This document shows positions 1 to 9,500 of a stretch of 64,000 nucleotides of DNA, one piece after another; position 1 is the first letter of the stretch, and the number at the start of each line of letters is the position of its first letter. The stretch lies in contig NZ_DLFW01000004.1 in the NCBI RefSeq assembly GCF_002482385.1, positions 20,088 to 84,087 on the forward strand, in the 5' to 3' direction. The notes beneath the pieces were generated by a model. That model was not told the origin of the DNA, ran no database searches, and saw only the letters and a program-made list of their open reading frames with translations. The position numbers and the translations under genes are program-made. The DNA is from Dysgonomonas sp. UBA7710 (lineage in GTDB: Bacteria; Bacteroidota; Bacteroidia; Bacteroidales; Dysgonomonadaceae).

Positions 1-94
1 CTTGTATCTCGTGTCTTGTCTACTCGTATCTCATATAACTTTCAACTTATTACTCAATACTTACTACTTGTTAAAAGGTAACAAAGGTTACACA
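1..94. repeat. Long direct repeat, copy 1 (partner at 32433-32526)
   Basis: The first 94 bases recur almost unchanged at 32433-32526, with about two differences seen by eye. Both copies end in a GTAAC-AAAG-GTTAC dyad and both are followed within 50-90 bases by a copy of the shorter dispersed repeat. No gene is visible in it. The copy may start before the window. Confidence 0.85.
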
Positions 95-176
95 TATTTG
101 TTACTTTTCATCTGTTACTTTTTCTATCAATCTTTTAATTTTTAAACATTGAATTATTAAATATGAATACAAAATA

Positions 177-229
177 TCAAAGAGCTGGCTATAGGCCAAA
201 AGCTATTAGCCATACTCTATAGATAAATC
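177..229. repeat. Dispersed intergenic repeat, copy A
   Basis: About 50 bases that begin TCAAAGAGCT and end TATAGATAAA, with several AGCT/GCTAT words between. Related copies lie at 29565-29615 and 32554-32592. The ends are conserved and the middle varies. All three are next to gene ends in non-coding DNA. Function unknown. Confidence 0.55.
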
Positions 230-1196
230 ATTTCTTCAATCCTTCAATTGTTTTTATGGTTCCGTCCGGATTATATTCCAGCTCTATGACTTTCATACTG
301 CGGAGCCATGTCTTACCTCCCGATGGTACAGAATCGTGATGGAATAAATACCACTTACCCTTGTATTCTACGATACTATGGTGAGTAGTCCACCCGATAA
401 CGGGAGTGAGGATTACCCCTTTGTAAGTGAACGGCCCGTAAGGGTTGTCACCGATGGCATAGCAAAGGAAATGAGTGTCGCCTGTAGAATATGAGAAATA
501 ATACTTTCCATTGTATTTATGCATCCACGAAGCCTCAAAGAAGCGACGGTCTGTATTCCCCTGTGTTATTGGCCGTCCGTTTTCGTCCAGAATAACCACA
601 TCGCGGGGTTCTTCTGCAAACTCGAGCATATCATCTCTCAGCCGGGCTACTTTTCCACAAAGGGCTGGTTCATTATCTGCCGGGAAAGCAGCGGATTCCA
701 ACGCTTTATTATTACGATATCGTTGAAGCTGTCCGCCCCAGATGCCGCCGAAGTAGATGTAATATTCCCCGTTCTCTTCAAATACACACGGGTCGATGCT
801 ATAGCTTCCTTTAATCGGATTTTCCTGAGGAATGAACGGCCCATATGGCTTGTCGCTGATCGCTACTCCCAGACGGAAAATATCATTTTGGTCTTTCAGT
901 GAAAAGTACAGATAATATTTACCGTCTTTGAATGCGACATCGCTGTCCCACAACTGGCGTCCCGACCACGGTATATTTTCTGCCGCCAGTACCACGCCAT
1001 GATCTGTTATAGGCCCGTCCACTTCGTCGAGTGAGAATACATGATAATCTTTCATATTGAAATGGTCGCCGTTATCATTTTCGGGAATGCCGCTTTCCCA
1101 GTCATGGGAGGGGTATATATAGATTTTACCTTCGAATACATGTGCAGACGGGTCTGCCATATAGTCCTGCGGAAATAAATATTTTGCTTTTTTCAT
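228..1196 (-). CDS. GH43 family glycosidase, probably cytoplasmic arabinofuranosidase/xylosidase
   Basis: A 322-residue single-domain five-bladed GH43 enzyme. The expected acidic triad is visible: general base Asp15 in MADPSAH, Asp135 in SIDPCVF and general acid Glu221 in FFEASWMH. There is no signal peptide or lipobox, so it should act in the cytoplasm, unlike the other glycosidases of this locus. It is the last gene of the minus-strand xylan block, after GH10 and a sugar symporter. That fits hydrolysis of imported (arabino)xylo-oligosaccharides to pentoses. GH43 members range over beta-xylosidase, alpha-L-arabinofuranosidase and arabinanase, and sequence alone does not fix which. Confidence is high for the family and moderate for substrate. 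Confidence 0.88.
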   Translation of the reverse strand: MKKAKYLFPQDYMADPSAHVFEGKIYIYPSHDWESGIPENDNGDHFNMKDYHVFSLDEVDGPITDHGVVLAAENIPWSGRQLWDSDVAFKDGKYYLYFSLKDQNDIFRLGVAISDKPYGPFIPQENPIKGSYSIDPCVFEENGEYYIYFGGIWGGQLQRYRNNKALESAAFPADNEPALCGKVARLRDDMLEFAEEPRDVVILDENGRPITQGNTDRRFFEASWMHKYNGKYYFSYSTGDTHFLCYAIGDNPYGPFTYKGVILTPVIGWTTHHSIVEYKGKWYLFHHDSVPSGGKTWLRSMKVIELEYNPDGTIKTIEGLKK

Positions 1197-1248
1197 TGTT
1201 GTTGATTTTTTAAATTATTAGTAGACGAATTACAAGTTATACCATTTT

Positions 1249-2394
1249 TCACTTTTCACTTTTCACTTTTAGTTTATTAATTATTTCTTTCACAATCGGT
1301 TTTGCCTTGTATCGGCGGTCGAATAGTAATGGATAATCTGTTCGTCCCGGCATTGGGAAATCGTTCTTCCATGAATCTCCATCTGTAACGCCCCACAATG
1401 TGACACGTCCGATTTTATCACTATTATCTATAAACAGAGTGAAAAGGTCTTCCACCCGTTTATTCCAGGCAGAGGATATAGAGTCAGGTAAGCCGGTGGT
1501 ATAGGGATTCATCTCCTGGCGGTAGGCTTCGGTATCTGCTATATTGGCCCCTATGTCCCGACGGGGAGAAGGCAATGCGCTTACATCCAGCTCCGTAATG
1601 AGAACTTCCACCCCTGCCGAAGAGTAAGCGTCGATAGCTGCCCGGTATTCATCCAGAGAAGGATGATTTATACCCAAATGTCCTTGCATCCCCACACCAT
1701 CTATCCGAAGGCCTTTTTCTTTTAGTGAGTTTACTAGTTTGACAATCGCGTCACGCTTTCCGGCATGCCATTCGTTGTAATCATTGTAATAGAGTTCGGC
1801 CTCGGGATCGGCTGCATGGGCAAATTCGAAGGCGAGAGGTATAAAATCCTCACCTATGATTTTATAGAATTTGCTGTCGCGCCATGAACCATCATCCAGG
1901 ATCGCCTCGTTCACTACATCCCAGCCTTTGATACGTCCTTTGTAGCGGCTTACAACGGTTGTTATATGGTTTCTCATCCGTTCTATGAGCACTTCTTTCG
2001 ATACATCTATTCCCTTATCGTCCGTAAAGAACCAGCCCGGCGCCTGAGAATGCCATATTAGTGTGTGTCCGGTGATAAACATATTATTCTGTTCGCCGAA
2101 TTCAACGAATTTATCGGCATCTTTGAAGTTAAATTCCCCTTCTACCGGCTGTATGTACATACTCTTCATACAGTTTTCGGCAACGATGGAGTTGAACTGC
2201 TCCTTTACAATCTTTACGGCAGCAGTGTCTTTTCCCCAGATCTGGTTTGTATTAAGGGCGGTCCCGATCAGGAATTTGTCTTTGACCGCCTCTCTTAGAG
2301 AGGGCTCTTTTACTTCATTCTCTTTCCTGTGTGGCGAACAGCTTACAATAGCGAACGCAATGCAAAGAGAGAGAACGGGTGTCAGTACTTTCAT
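1249..2394 (-). CDS. GH10 endo-beta-1,4-xylanase, lipoprotein
   Basis: A 381-residue xylanase that cuts internal beta-1,4-xylosidic bonds. The N-terminus is a lipoprotein signal ending in AIVSCS, so Cys19 is the probable lipidated residue and the enzyme is membrane-anchored, most likely on the outer membrane. A complete GH10 barrel follows. The acid/base is Glu163 in WDVVNEAI and the nucleophile is Glu268 in ITELDVS. WHSQAPGWFF and the late ALTLWG-type signature (VTLWGVTDGDSW) are also present. No carbohydrate-binding module is inserted, unlike many Bacteroides GH10 xylanases. It lies downstream of the symporter gene in the same direction, with 34 bases between them. Confidence 0.95.
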   Translation of the reverse strand: MKVLTPVLSLCIAFAIVSCSPHRKENEVKEPSLREAVKDKFLIGTALNTNQIWGKDTAAVKIVKEQFNSIVAENCMKSMYIQPVEGEFNFKDADKFVEFGEQNNMFITGHTLIWHSQAPGWFFTDDKGIDVSKEVLIERMRNHITTVVSRYKGRIKGWDVVNEAILDDGSWRDSKFYKIIGEDFIPLAFEFAHAADPEAELYYNDYNEWHAGKRDAIVKLVNSLKEKGLRIDGVGMQGHLGINHPSLDEYRAAIDAYSSAGVEVLITELDVSALPSPRRDIGANIADTEAYRQEMNPYTTGLPDSISSAWNKRVEDLFTLFIDNSDKIGRVTLWGVTDGDSWKNDFPMPGRTDYPLLFDRRYKAKPIVKEIINKLKVKSEK

Positions 2395-2428
2395 GATTTC
2401 TTTTGTTTTTATTTAAACGATATTTTAT

Positions 2429-3838
2429 TTATTTCTTATTTAAATGCTTTTCTTCAATTTCCATATTTATTTTGTCAATCACGTTGTCTTCCAGTTTATA
2501 TCTTGAAATAATAAACATCGCCAGAATGAGCAGCATCGCAGGTATTACGGCAACCAGCCATAAAATTCCCTGTTGGGCAAGAGCAGATTGCGATACGGCG
2601 TTATCTTTGTCAAAACCGACGAATCCCAGTACTATATTGGGTATAAAGAGGCCGATAGCCATCCCTAGTTGAAAAACAATTCCGATAATAGCATTTACCG
2701 TACCCGAAATACGCCGGCCTGTAGTATATTCTCCATAAGTGATTACTTCGGGAACCAGCGCCCACATATAGCCTGTAGCGACAATGATACCTGTAGATTT
2801 AATAAATTGCGCTACCATTATAATCCAAATTTGCGAGCGAAGCGCGGGAACTATCGATACAACATAGAGCAAAGCCATTCCGAGAATAGCAACAGACAGA
2901 AATACATAAAACATTTGCTTTTTACCAATCGCTTTTTTAATGGCTGGGACCAATGGCATAAAGATGAATGCCGGCAAAAAGCCTATTCCCTGAAACCAAC
3001 CCGTGTAGTCAGAAGCCTGTACATTGTATGTCATGTAATAAGCCCCTGCTGCATTGTAGATTGACATCAAGGCAAAAGCCGTAAAAACAAATAATGCCAC
3101 AATGCGCAACTGGCTGTTTCTAATAAATTCCATCCATAGATCGGAGATTTTTACTTCCGATGTTTTATCGGCTTCCATTACTATACGTTCTTTGCTTTGG
3201 GTGAAACAGAAAATCAATAAAACCAAACCGATTAACGCCAGAATAGTCATGGTGATAAACCATGCATGGGCATCGCCTGAGGTATTGTATGTCCGGGTAG
3301 GAGAGAGCGATTGCACGATTGTCGGGATACCGAAAGCCACAGTAAATCCGCCCAGGTTGGCAAGCACCATGCGGGTAGAGGTAAGCTTGGTCATTTCATC
3401 CCCGTCACGGGTAAGCGAAGCGAACAGTGCTCCGTAAGGCAGGCTGACCACCGTGTAGAGCAGGCATAGCCCTATATAAGTGACAAAAGCATACACTGTC
3501 GATCCGGGAAAACCGTTCCAAAAACAGAGGACGGCAAATGCCATGAGCGGAACGCCGCCAATAATCAGATAAGAACGGTATTTTCCCCATTTGGGATTAT
3601 GTTTATCTACAAATGCGCCCAACGCCATAGATCCGAATATATTTATAACAGGCGGTATAAACACCATTACCGCCACGGTTTCCGGACGTAATCCGACAAC
3701 AGTAGTATAAAAAATGGAAACATATTGCATCACCGTCTGGAATACCAGATTTTGTGCAAAATCTCCGCTACCGAAACCTATTCGTTGCAGCCACGACAAC
3801 TTGTAAAAACCTTTAGTCTCACTTATATTCACGTTCAT
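2429..3838 (-). CDS. GPH-family (MFS) sugar:cation symporter, XynP/XynC type
   Basis: Inner-membrane symporter of the glycoside-pentoside-hexuronide family with about 12 hydrophobic helices. The start chosen is the ATG at 3838, giving 469 residues and MNVNISETKGFYKLSWLQR. This is the normal beginning for the family (KLSW..RIGFGSGDFAQN) and lies 31 bases after the previous stop. An open extension to 3922 would overlap the end of the esterase-GH11 gene and adds 28 unrelated residues, so it was rejected. Placed between xylanase genes, it most likely imports xylobiose or arabinoxylo-oligosaccharides for the signal-less GH43 downstream. Substrate is inferred from context. Confidence 0.9.
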   Translation of the reverse strand: MNVNISETKGFYKLSWLQRIGFGSGDFAQNLVFQTVMQYVSIFYTTVVGLRPETVAVMVFIPPVINIFGSMALGAFVDKHNPKWGKYRSYLIIGGVPLMAFAVLCFWNGFPGSTVYAFVTYIGLCLLYTVVSLPYGALFASLTRDGDEMTKLTSTRMVLANLGGFTVAFGIPTIVQSLSPTRTYNTSGDAHAWFITMTILALIGLVLLIFCFTQSKERIVMEADKTSEVKISDLWMEFIRNSQLRIVALFVFTAFALMSIYNAAGAYYMTYNVQASDYTGWFQGIGFLPAFIFMPLVPAIKKAIGKKQMFYVFLSVAILGMALLYVVSIVPALRSQIWIIMVAQFIKSTGIIVATGYMWALVPEVITYGEYTTGRRISGTVNAIIGIVFQLGMAIGLFIPNIVLGFVGFDKDNAVSQSALAQQGILWLVAVIPAMLLILAMFIISRYKLEDNVIDKINMEIEEKHLNKK

Positions 3839-3869
3839 AATTATTTGTTTTATATTGATATTGTTAGAT

Positions 3870-6569
3870 TTATTCTGCGAAATCCCTGGCCGTATCCGGC
3901 GGCGATACGGATAGTTTTTCATTATTTTCCGGGCCGGTACCTATCGTGGTGTCGCCAACGGTCAGCGTATGCCTGTACACATTGGCTGTACCGCTGCTCT
4001 GATAGCCTTCGACACATAGTGCAACCTCATATATCTTTCCAAGGTTCAGACCCATCTTTTCCCATGCTTTGAAGTGCTCACTGATGGACACAGTACCGCT
4101 GGTTTTCTTATCGGTACGGACACTCCAGTATTGTTGGAAAGTAGTGTCGCCATTGATGGAGGGTTGCTCAACGCGCGTAGTTTCGTAAATATCATACGTG
4201 CCGCCGTCGATTTCGACAGTCCCTTTCGATAGCGATCCGGGCGGACGCCAGCTACCCCAGGCTTCGACAATATAAAACTCCACAAGCGGATCTACTGACC
4301 AACCGTAAACGCATAGGTATGAATTGCCGATCGGCTGATAATCGCAGCCATAGTTCAGGGAAATATCGCCGATTTCATCGTGAGTTTTCGTGCAGTCAAA
4401 TTTTCCCTGCGTTTTTGTGCAGTCGAACTTCTTGCCTGTGCGGAACAGGACATTGTTGATATTGTTCCAGCTACACTCGAATGTACCGCCTTCCTTCAGA
4501 GTCATGCTGACGTTGCCTTTGTCATACCAGAGTTCGTAATCGAACCCATCGTGTATTCCGGCTTTATTATCTGTCATAATGGTGTCAGGAACTATCACCG
4601 TTTTCTTTAAATCTCCGTTAAATTCCCCTGTACGGGAAATAATATCCGGCTGTGCTGCTGTAAACGGAGATGCCGGTAACCCCTCCTTATTTCTGAGGTT
4701 CGCTCCTTCGGGATTATCAGCCCATGCATATCTTACCGATACGGGATTTTGTATCTGATTACTCCATACTTTTACTTTGTTGCCGGACAATACGACTGCA
4801 TTCGCCCACACATATTTGCGGTCTTCTCCCGCTATTGCAAATCCCTGGAGATCCAGATTGGTATACAATCCTGAGCCGACAGACGAAAAAGTAAGTACGA
4901 TACTGTTTCCTTCCACTGTCATTCCTTCATATACCGGCCCGGAACTTACTATATCTTCGCTATATGCTACCCGTTGTGCTTCCAGTGCGAGGCGGTGACC
5001 CACCGTTTTTTTGTTTAGCGGGTGAATGTCGTTCCATTCTCCGGCATCGATGGTTACCGCCATCCCTGTATGTGGTACGGTTAAAGTCTGTCGTTGAGCT
5101 TCCCTTAGTTCTGCCCATCCGCTTTCGGACGGTTGTTTGCGGGCTTTCATAAAGTTAGGGAGCTGTGCGTAGATAAACGGCAGTTGAGGATTGTCCCATT
5201 TGCTCCGCCAGTCGTTTATCAAATCGGGGAGTAATGTCTTATATTCTTCCGCCCGGTTTGTATTTGCTTCGCCCTGATACCAGACAAAACCTTTTATCCT
5301 GTAGTTTGTGAGCGGGGCTATCATTCCGTTGTATAATCCCATCGGTTTGTATTGGAAGAAAGTTTGTGAACCCGCGGGCGGCATTTCCGCGCCTATCCGG
5401 TATTTCCAGTCTCCGGTGAGGTCTATTTCAGTGTTGCCCGCAATTATTTTATAAGGCTTTTCCTCCACAAAGCCACCTCTTCCGGCATTGCTTATCACCC
5501 GCACTGCAATGTTATTCTTTCCTTCCCGCAGCACTCCCGCCGGAATAGTGTAGATGCGTGGAGGATACTGATAGGAAATTGTACCGACAAATGTACCGTT
5601 GACAAATGCTGAGTCGGCGCCCACAATACAACCTAAACGTAATATGCCTGTTTTGCCGGCCATAGACGCAGGAGGATCGAACTCCTTGCGGAGCCATAGG
5701 GAACCATTGATTTGTCCCACCCCTTTATCCGCCCAATAACCCGGCAGGGATATAGAAGACCAGTCCGAAATATCAGTATTGTCTTTGTTCCATCTGTTTA
5801 TCCCTATGTCTTTCAGACTGAGGCTTGTATGCCATTCGCTGTTTTTTTCTGATTCCAGTTCGCGTATGCTGTCGATATAAGCCGGATCTGCACAGATGCG
5901 GGCTGCTTGCAGATAATGCGGATAATTCTTCAATCCGGCTGTACTGATCCATGCTTCGGCGGGAGAGCCGCCGATACCTGTATTGATTATTCCTACAGGG
6001 ACTTTGTACTTATCATATAAGTCCTTTGCAAAAAAGTAAGCGACAGCGGAGAAATCAAGTATATTTGAAGGAGTTACCGATTTCCACTCTCCACCCTGTA
6101 AGTCCGATTCTTCCTTCTGGAAATTATATCGCATCGGTACCCTGAATTGTCTTATATGAGAGTTACTTGCTTCTTTTACTTCATCTGCATACAAATCGAG
6201 AGTGCGGCGTATAGGCAATTCCATGTTCGACTGTCCCGAACAGAGCCATACATCACCTATCAGAACATCTTTTATTGTGATTTCATTGATATTTATCGTA
6301 TATGGCCCTCCGGCAGTTTGTGCAGGTAATACAATTCTCCAGTCACCTTTTTTATCGGCTTTTGTCCGGTATGTTTCATCCATGAATTTTATAGTCACAG
6401 ATTCTTTCGGAGAGGCCCATCCCCACAGTTGCAGGGAAGTATCCCGCTGCAAAATCATCCCGTCGCTTATCAGACGCGGCAGTTTTACTGCGGATTGGAC
6501 GGCTGATACCGATACTGCTAATATCAATAGGAATATCGTCCTGTATAATGATGTATTAATAGATCTCAT
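3870..6569 (-). CDS. Bifunctional sialate-O-acetylesterase-type (acetylxylan) esterase fused to GH11 xylanase
   Basis: An 899-residue secreted protein with two enzymes. Residues about 25-660 are an SGNH-like acetylesterase (SASA/DUF303 family) with catalytic Ser111 in LCSGQSNME, a DIHPLNK segment carrying the expected His, and an inserted beta-sandwich near 260-400. Residues about 690-880 are a complete GH11 xylanase: nucleophile Glu764 in PLVEFYIVEAWG, the FQQYWSVR strand, and acid/base Glu854 in CVEGYQSSG. It should deacetylate xylan and cut the exposed backbone in one polypeptide. A hydrophobic N-terminus (LLILAVSVSAVQSA) is the signal peptide. GH11 is uncommon in Bacteroidales. The tail NEKLSVSPPDTARDFAE stops abruptly and faintly resembles the start of a type IX sorting domain. 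Confidence 0.93.
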   Translation of the reverse strand: MRSINTSLYRTIFLLILAVSVSAVQSAVKLPRLISDGMILQRDTSLQLWGWASPKESVTIKFMDETYRTKADKKGDWRIVLPAQTAGGPYTININEITIKDVLIGDVWLCSGQSNMELPIRRTLDLYADEVKEASNSHIRQFRVPMRYNFQKEESDLQGGEWKSVTPSNILDFSAVAYFFAKDLYDKYKVPVGIINTGIGGSPAEAWISTAGLKNYPHYLQAARICADPAYIDSIRELESEKNSEWHTSLSLKDIGINRWNKDNTDISDWSSISLPGYWADKGVGQINGSLWLRKEFDPPASMAGKTGILRLGCIVGADSAFVNGTFVGTISYQYPPRIYTIPAGVLREGKNNIAVRVISNAGRGGFVEEKPYKIIAGNTEIDLTGDWKYRIGAEMPPAGSQTFFQYKPMGLYNGMIAPLTNYRIKGFVWYQGEANTNRAEEYKTLLPDLINDWRSKWDNPQLPFIYAQLPNFMKARKQPSESGWAELREAQRQTLTVPHTGMAVTIDAGEWNDIHPLNKKTVGHRLALEAQRVAYSEDIVSSGPVYEGMTVEGNSIVLTFSSVGSGLYTNLDLQGFAIAGEDRKYVWANAVVLSGNKVKVWSNQIQNPVSVRYAWADNPEGANLRNKEGLPASPFTAAQPDIISRTGEFNGDLKKTVIVPDTIMTDNKAGIHDGFDYELWYDKGNVSMTLKEGGTFECSWNNINNVLFRTGKKFDCTKTQGKFDCTKTHDEIGDISLNYGCDYQPIGNSYLCVYGWSVDPLVEFYIVEAWGSWRPPGSLSKGTVEIDGGTYDIYETTRVEQPSINGDTTFQQYWSVRTDKKTSGTVSISEHFKAWEKMGLNLGKIYEVALCVEGYQSSGTANVYRHTLTVGDTTIGTGPENNEKLSVSPPDTARDFAE

Positions 6570-6582
6570 TTTTGTAATATCT

Positions 6583-9500
6583 TTATTTTAAATCGCTTTG
6601 TGGCGCGCCTAAATAACTCGGTTTCAGACCGCCCGTATCCAGCATTATTTTTTGAAAAACGATACCCGGTTCAAGAGGGCGGATACGGATCGTGTGAATA
6701 CCTTCTTTATCAATATTATGGATAGTAGAAGTTTCTATGATCTGTTCGGCCTGCCATTGTCCCAGTTCGCCTTTATAATGTCCGTTGATATTTACTATTT
6801 GTTCCTCCCCGCCATTCAAGGACACTGCATAGCGTAATCCTTTATTGGCATTGAAATTCAATGTCGGGGATGTAAGGACTATCAATCTGGCTTTTCCTTT
6901 TGTTTTCAGATCGGCTTTATATTCCAGATAAACGTCTTTATCGGGGTTTTCGGTAACAGGTGTAGTTGTTACACCCGATACGGTTTTTCCTAAATCGGGA
7001 ATAATAATCCATGACACTTTAGCCCCGTTGTTGGCCGTTGTGTGGTTTTCGGCTTCGATCGATACATAGCCGTCTGCTTCGGCGAATATCTTTTCTTTAT
7101 GTATCATTGTTTGTACAATGTATTCTACTTTTGGCATCACACTCTTTTCAGGTTGCTGCCAACTGGTATAACCGATGCGTATCTGGTCCATCATATGCGG
7201 CCATTTTCCTCCGGCTATGTCATTATTATAGTGCATTGTAAGTATAGAATCCTTTGCGAAACACTCTTTTGCTTTATCAGCCCAATAGTTTGCCCGTATA
7301 TCCCTTTTAGCGGCATAGTGTCTGTTTCGGGCCACTGCATAGTACATTTCGTACAGATTGGAGCAAGCGTTTACCGGGAACAAAACCAACTGGTCGAAGG
7401 CATCCTTATATTTGTCCGGGATCAGATAATAGAGGAGCATGGCGTCTATTGTAAGATTGCGATAATCATTCATTACAGTTTCGAATTCATTGTAATTTTC
7501 GAGACTATATGTATTCTCATTCAGTAGTTCGGGTGTAACCCTGCGGTTGTATTTCGTATAAAGATTTATCAGGCGGGCAGACTCTTTTGCATATTTTTCC
7601 CCGAATTGCCGGGCGCACCATTCTTCGGTATGAAGCAGGAGGTTGTCCGCATTAAATCTATCGGGATTCCAAGCCATATCGAGGAAAAAAGAGATGGGAT
7701 ACTCCATCGGTTTCAGGTCGCCGACATTCACCACCCATATTTTATCCACTCCGTATTGGTATGTGAGGTTCATCTGTTCCCAAATGCGTTGTACCTGACT
7801 GACATTTATCCATTTGTAATTACGCGGGCCTCCTACATAGTCGAAATGGTAATACATTCCGTATCCTCCTTTGCGTAGTTTTGCGTTAAGGTCGGGAAGT
7901 TTGCGGACATTGCCCCAATTGTCGTCACAAAGTAGCAATGTAATGTCGTCAGGTACACGCATCCCCTTGTCATAATAATCCTGAACCTCTTTATACAAAG
8001 CCCATACCTGAGGGGTTTCCTCTGCCTTTTTACCTGTAACTTCTGATATTATCTTGCGCTGGTCTTTTACGATTTTTTGCAGTAATGCGATATCGCTCTC
8101 CTCGCTCATCGGTTCATCCCCATCGCCACGCATGCCTACGGTTACTACCGTTTCGTAGTTTTTCATGCGTTCCATTCCTCCTTTCCAGAAGTTCTGTAGG
8201 GCCTTCGGGTTCTTATTATAGTTCCATGCACCTTGCCCGTAACGTTTCCATTCAGAGTGGGCGCATCCCATCGGTTCGTGATGCGATGTACTTATCACGA
8301 TGCCATATTCGTCCGCCAATTGTCCGTTGAGAGGGTCATCATCGAAAAACGCATTTCCCCACATAGCCGGCCAGAGAAAGTTCCCTTTAAGGCGTAAAAT
8401 TAATTCGAACATGTGTTTATACATCTTCGAGTTGACACCGCCGAATTTCTCGATGCACCAACCCTGAAATGCGGGCGCTTCGTCATTGATGAAAATACCC
8501 CGGTATTTTACGGCCGGTTCGCCGTCGGTATATTTTCCGGGCTTTATATACAGATTTGTCTGGTGTTCGACAGGGACGTCCGCCCACCAATACCAGGGCG
8601 ATACGCCGATTTGTGCTGAAAGTTCATAAATACCGTAGATTGTTCCCCGCTTATCACTCCCGGCAATAATCAGTGCTTTTTGTATATCTCCGGTCGGATT
8701 ATCGATAGTTTGTATCACATACTTTTCATTTTTTCCGGCCAGTTCGTTCTTATCTATCTTGCCGTCTCTGAGCAGTTTGTCGATGATGGCCGATTTTCCT
8801 GCCGTTCCGACAATAATCGCCGTTTTGCCGGAAACAGATGGGAGATTCCCGGAAACTTTCCTGAAATCATCTTTCAGGTCGCCGACCGCGCGGATCACAC
8901 CCGCATAGTCGTTAACATCAGAAATTATCTGGACAGGCTTGCCGTTTTCGACCAGAGAAAGATATTCTTGCCCGGCAGAAGGAAACACAAATCTTTCTAC
9001 ACCGAAAGGGTTCGCAATATCCTTTGCCGGCAATTTTCTATCATGCGCAGGAGTCGTGTCATTATAAACATAACAACCGATTATTGTACCTGTAAATCCG
9101 CCTGCCGACTGTGTACTGAGATTTTTTGCGTCAACATTTTCTGCTATCGTTTTCCAGCTTTCTCCATCATCGAATGAATAGAGGAACGAATATTTATCTT
9201 TTTTGCCTTCTACCTTCAAGGTAACCGCTTTTTTGTCTGTACCGCCTGGAATTTCAGTTTGCACTATGGTTGTCACATCCCCTTCAGCACGTTTCAATAC
9301 AAGATAATACTTGCCGTTCCCGTCAATGGTTTTTCCGAAAACAAAATTATGTTTCTCCCGCTGATAACAAACCAGTCCTGCAATATCTCCTTCATTATCC
9401 GGTAAATAATCCATTTTTATCTGCGCCGAAAAAGTTAAATGCTGTTGGCGGATACCTGTAAAAGCCGGTTGATTCGGTTCATAGATCGTGCTTCCGGTAG

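Noticed and set aside
3839..3922. 28-residue N-terminal extension of the sugar symporter
   Set aside because: It overlaps the end of the esterase-GH11 gene and does not look like the start of a GPH symporter; the internal ATG gives the usual beginning.
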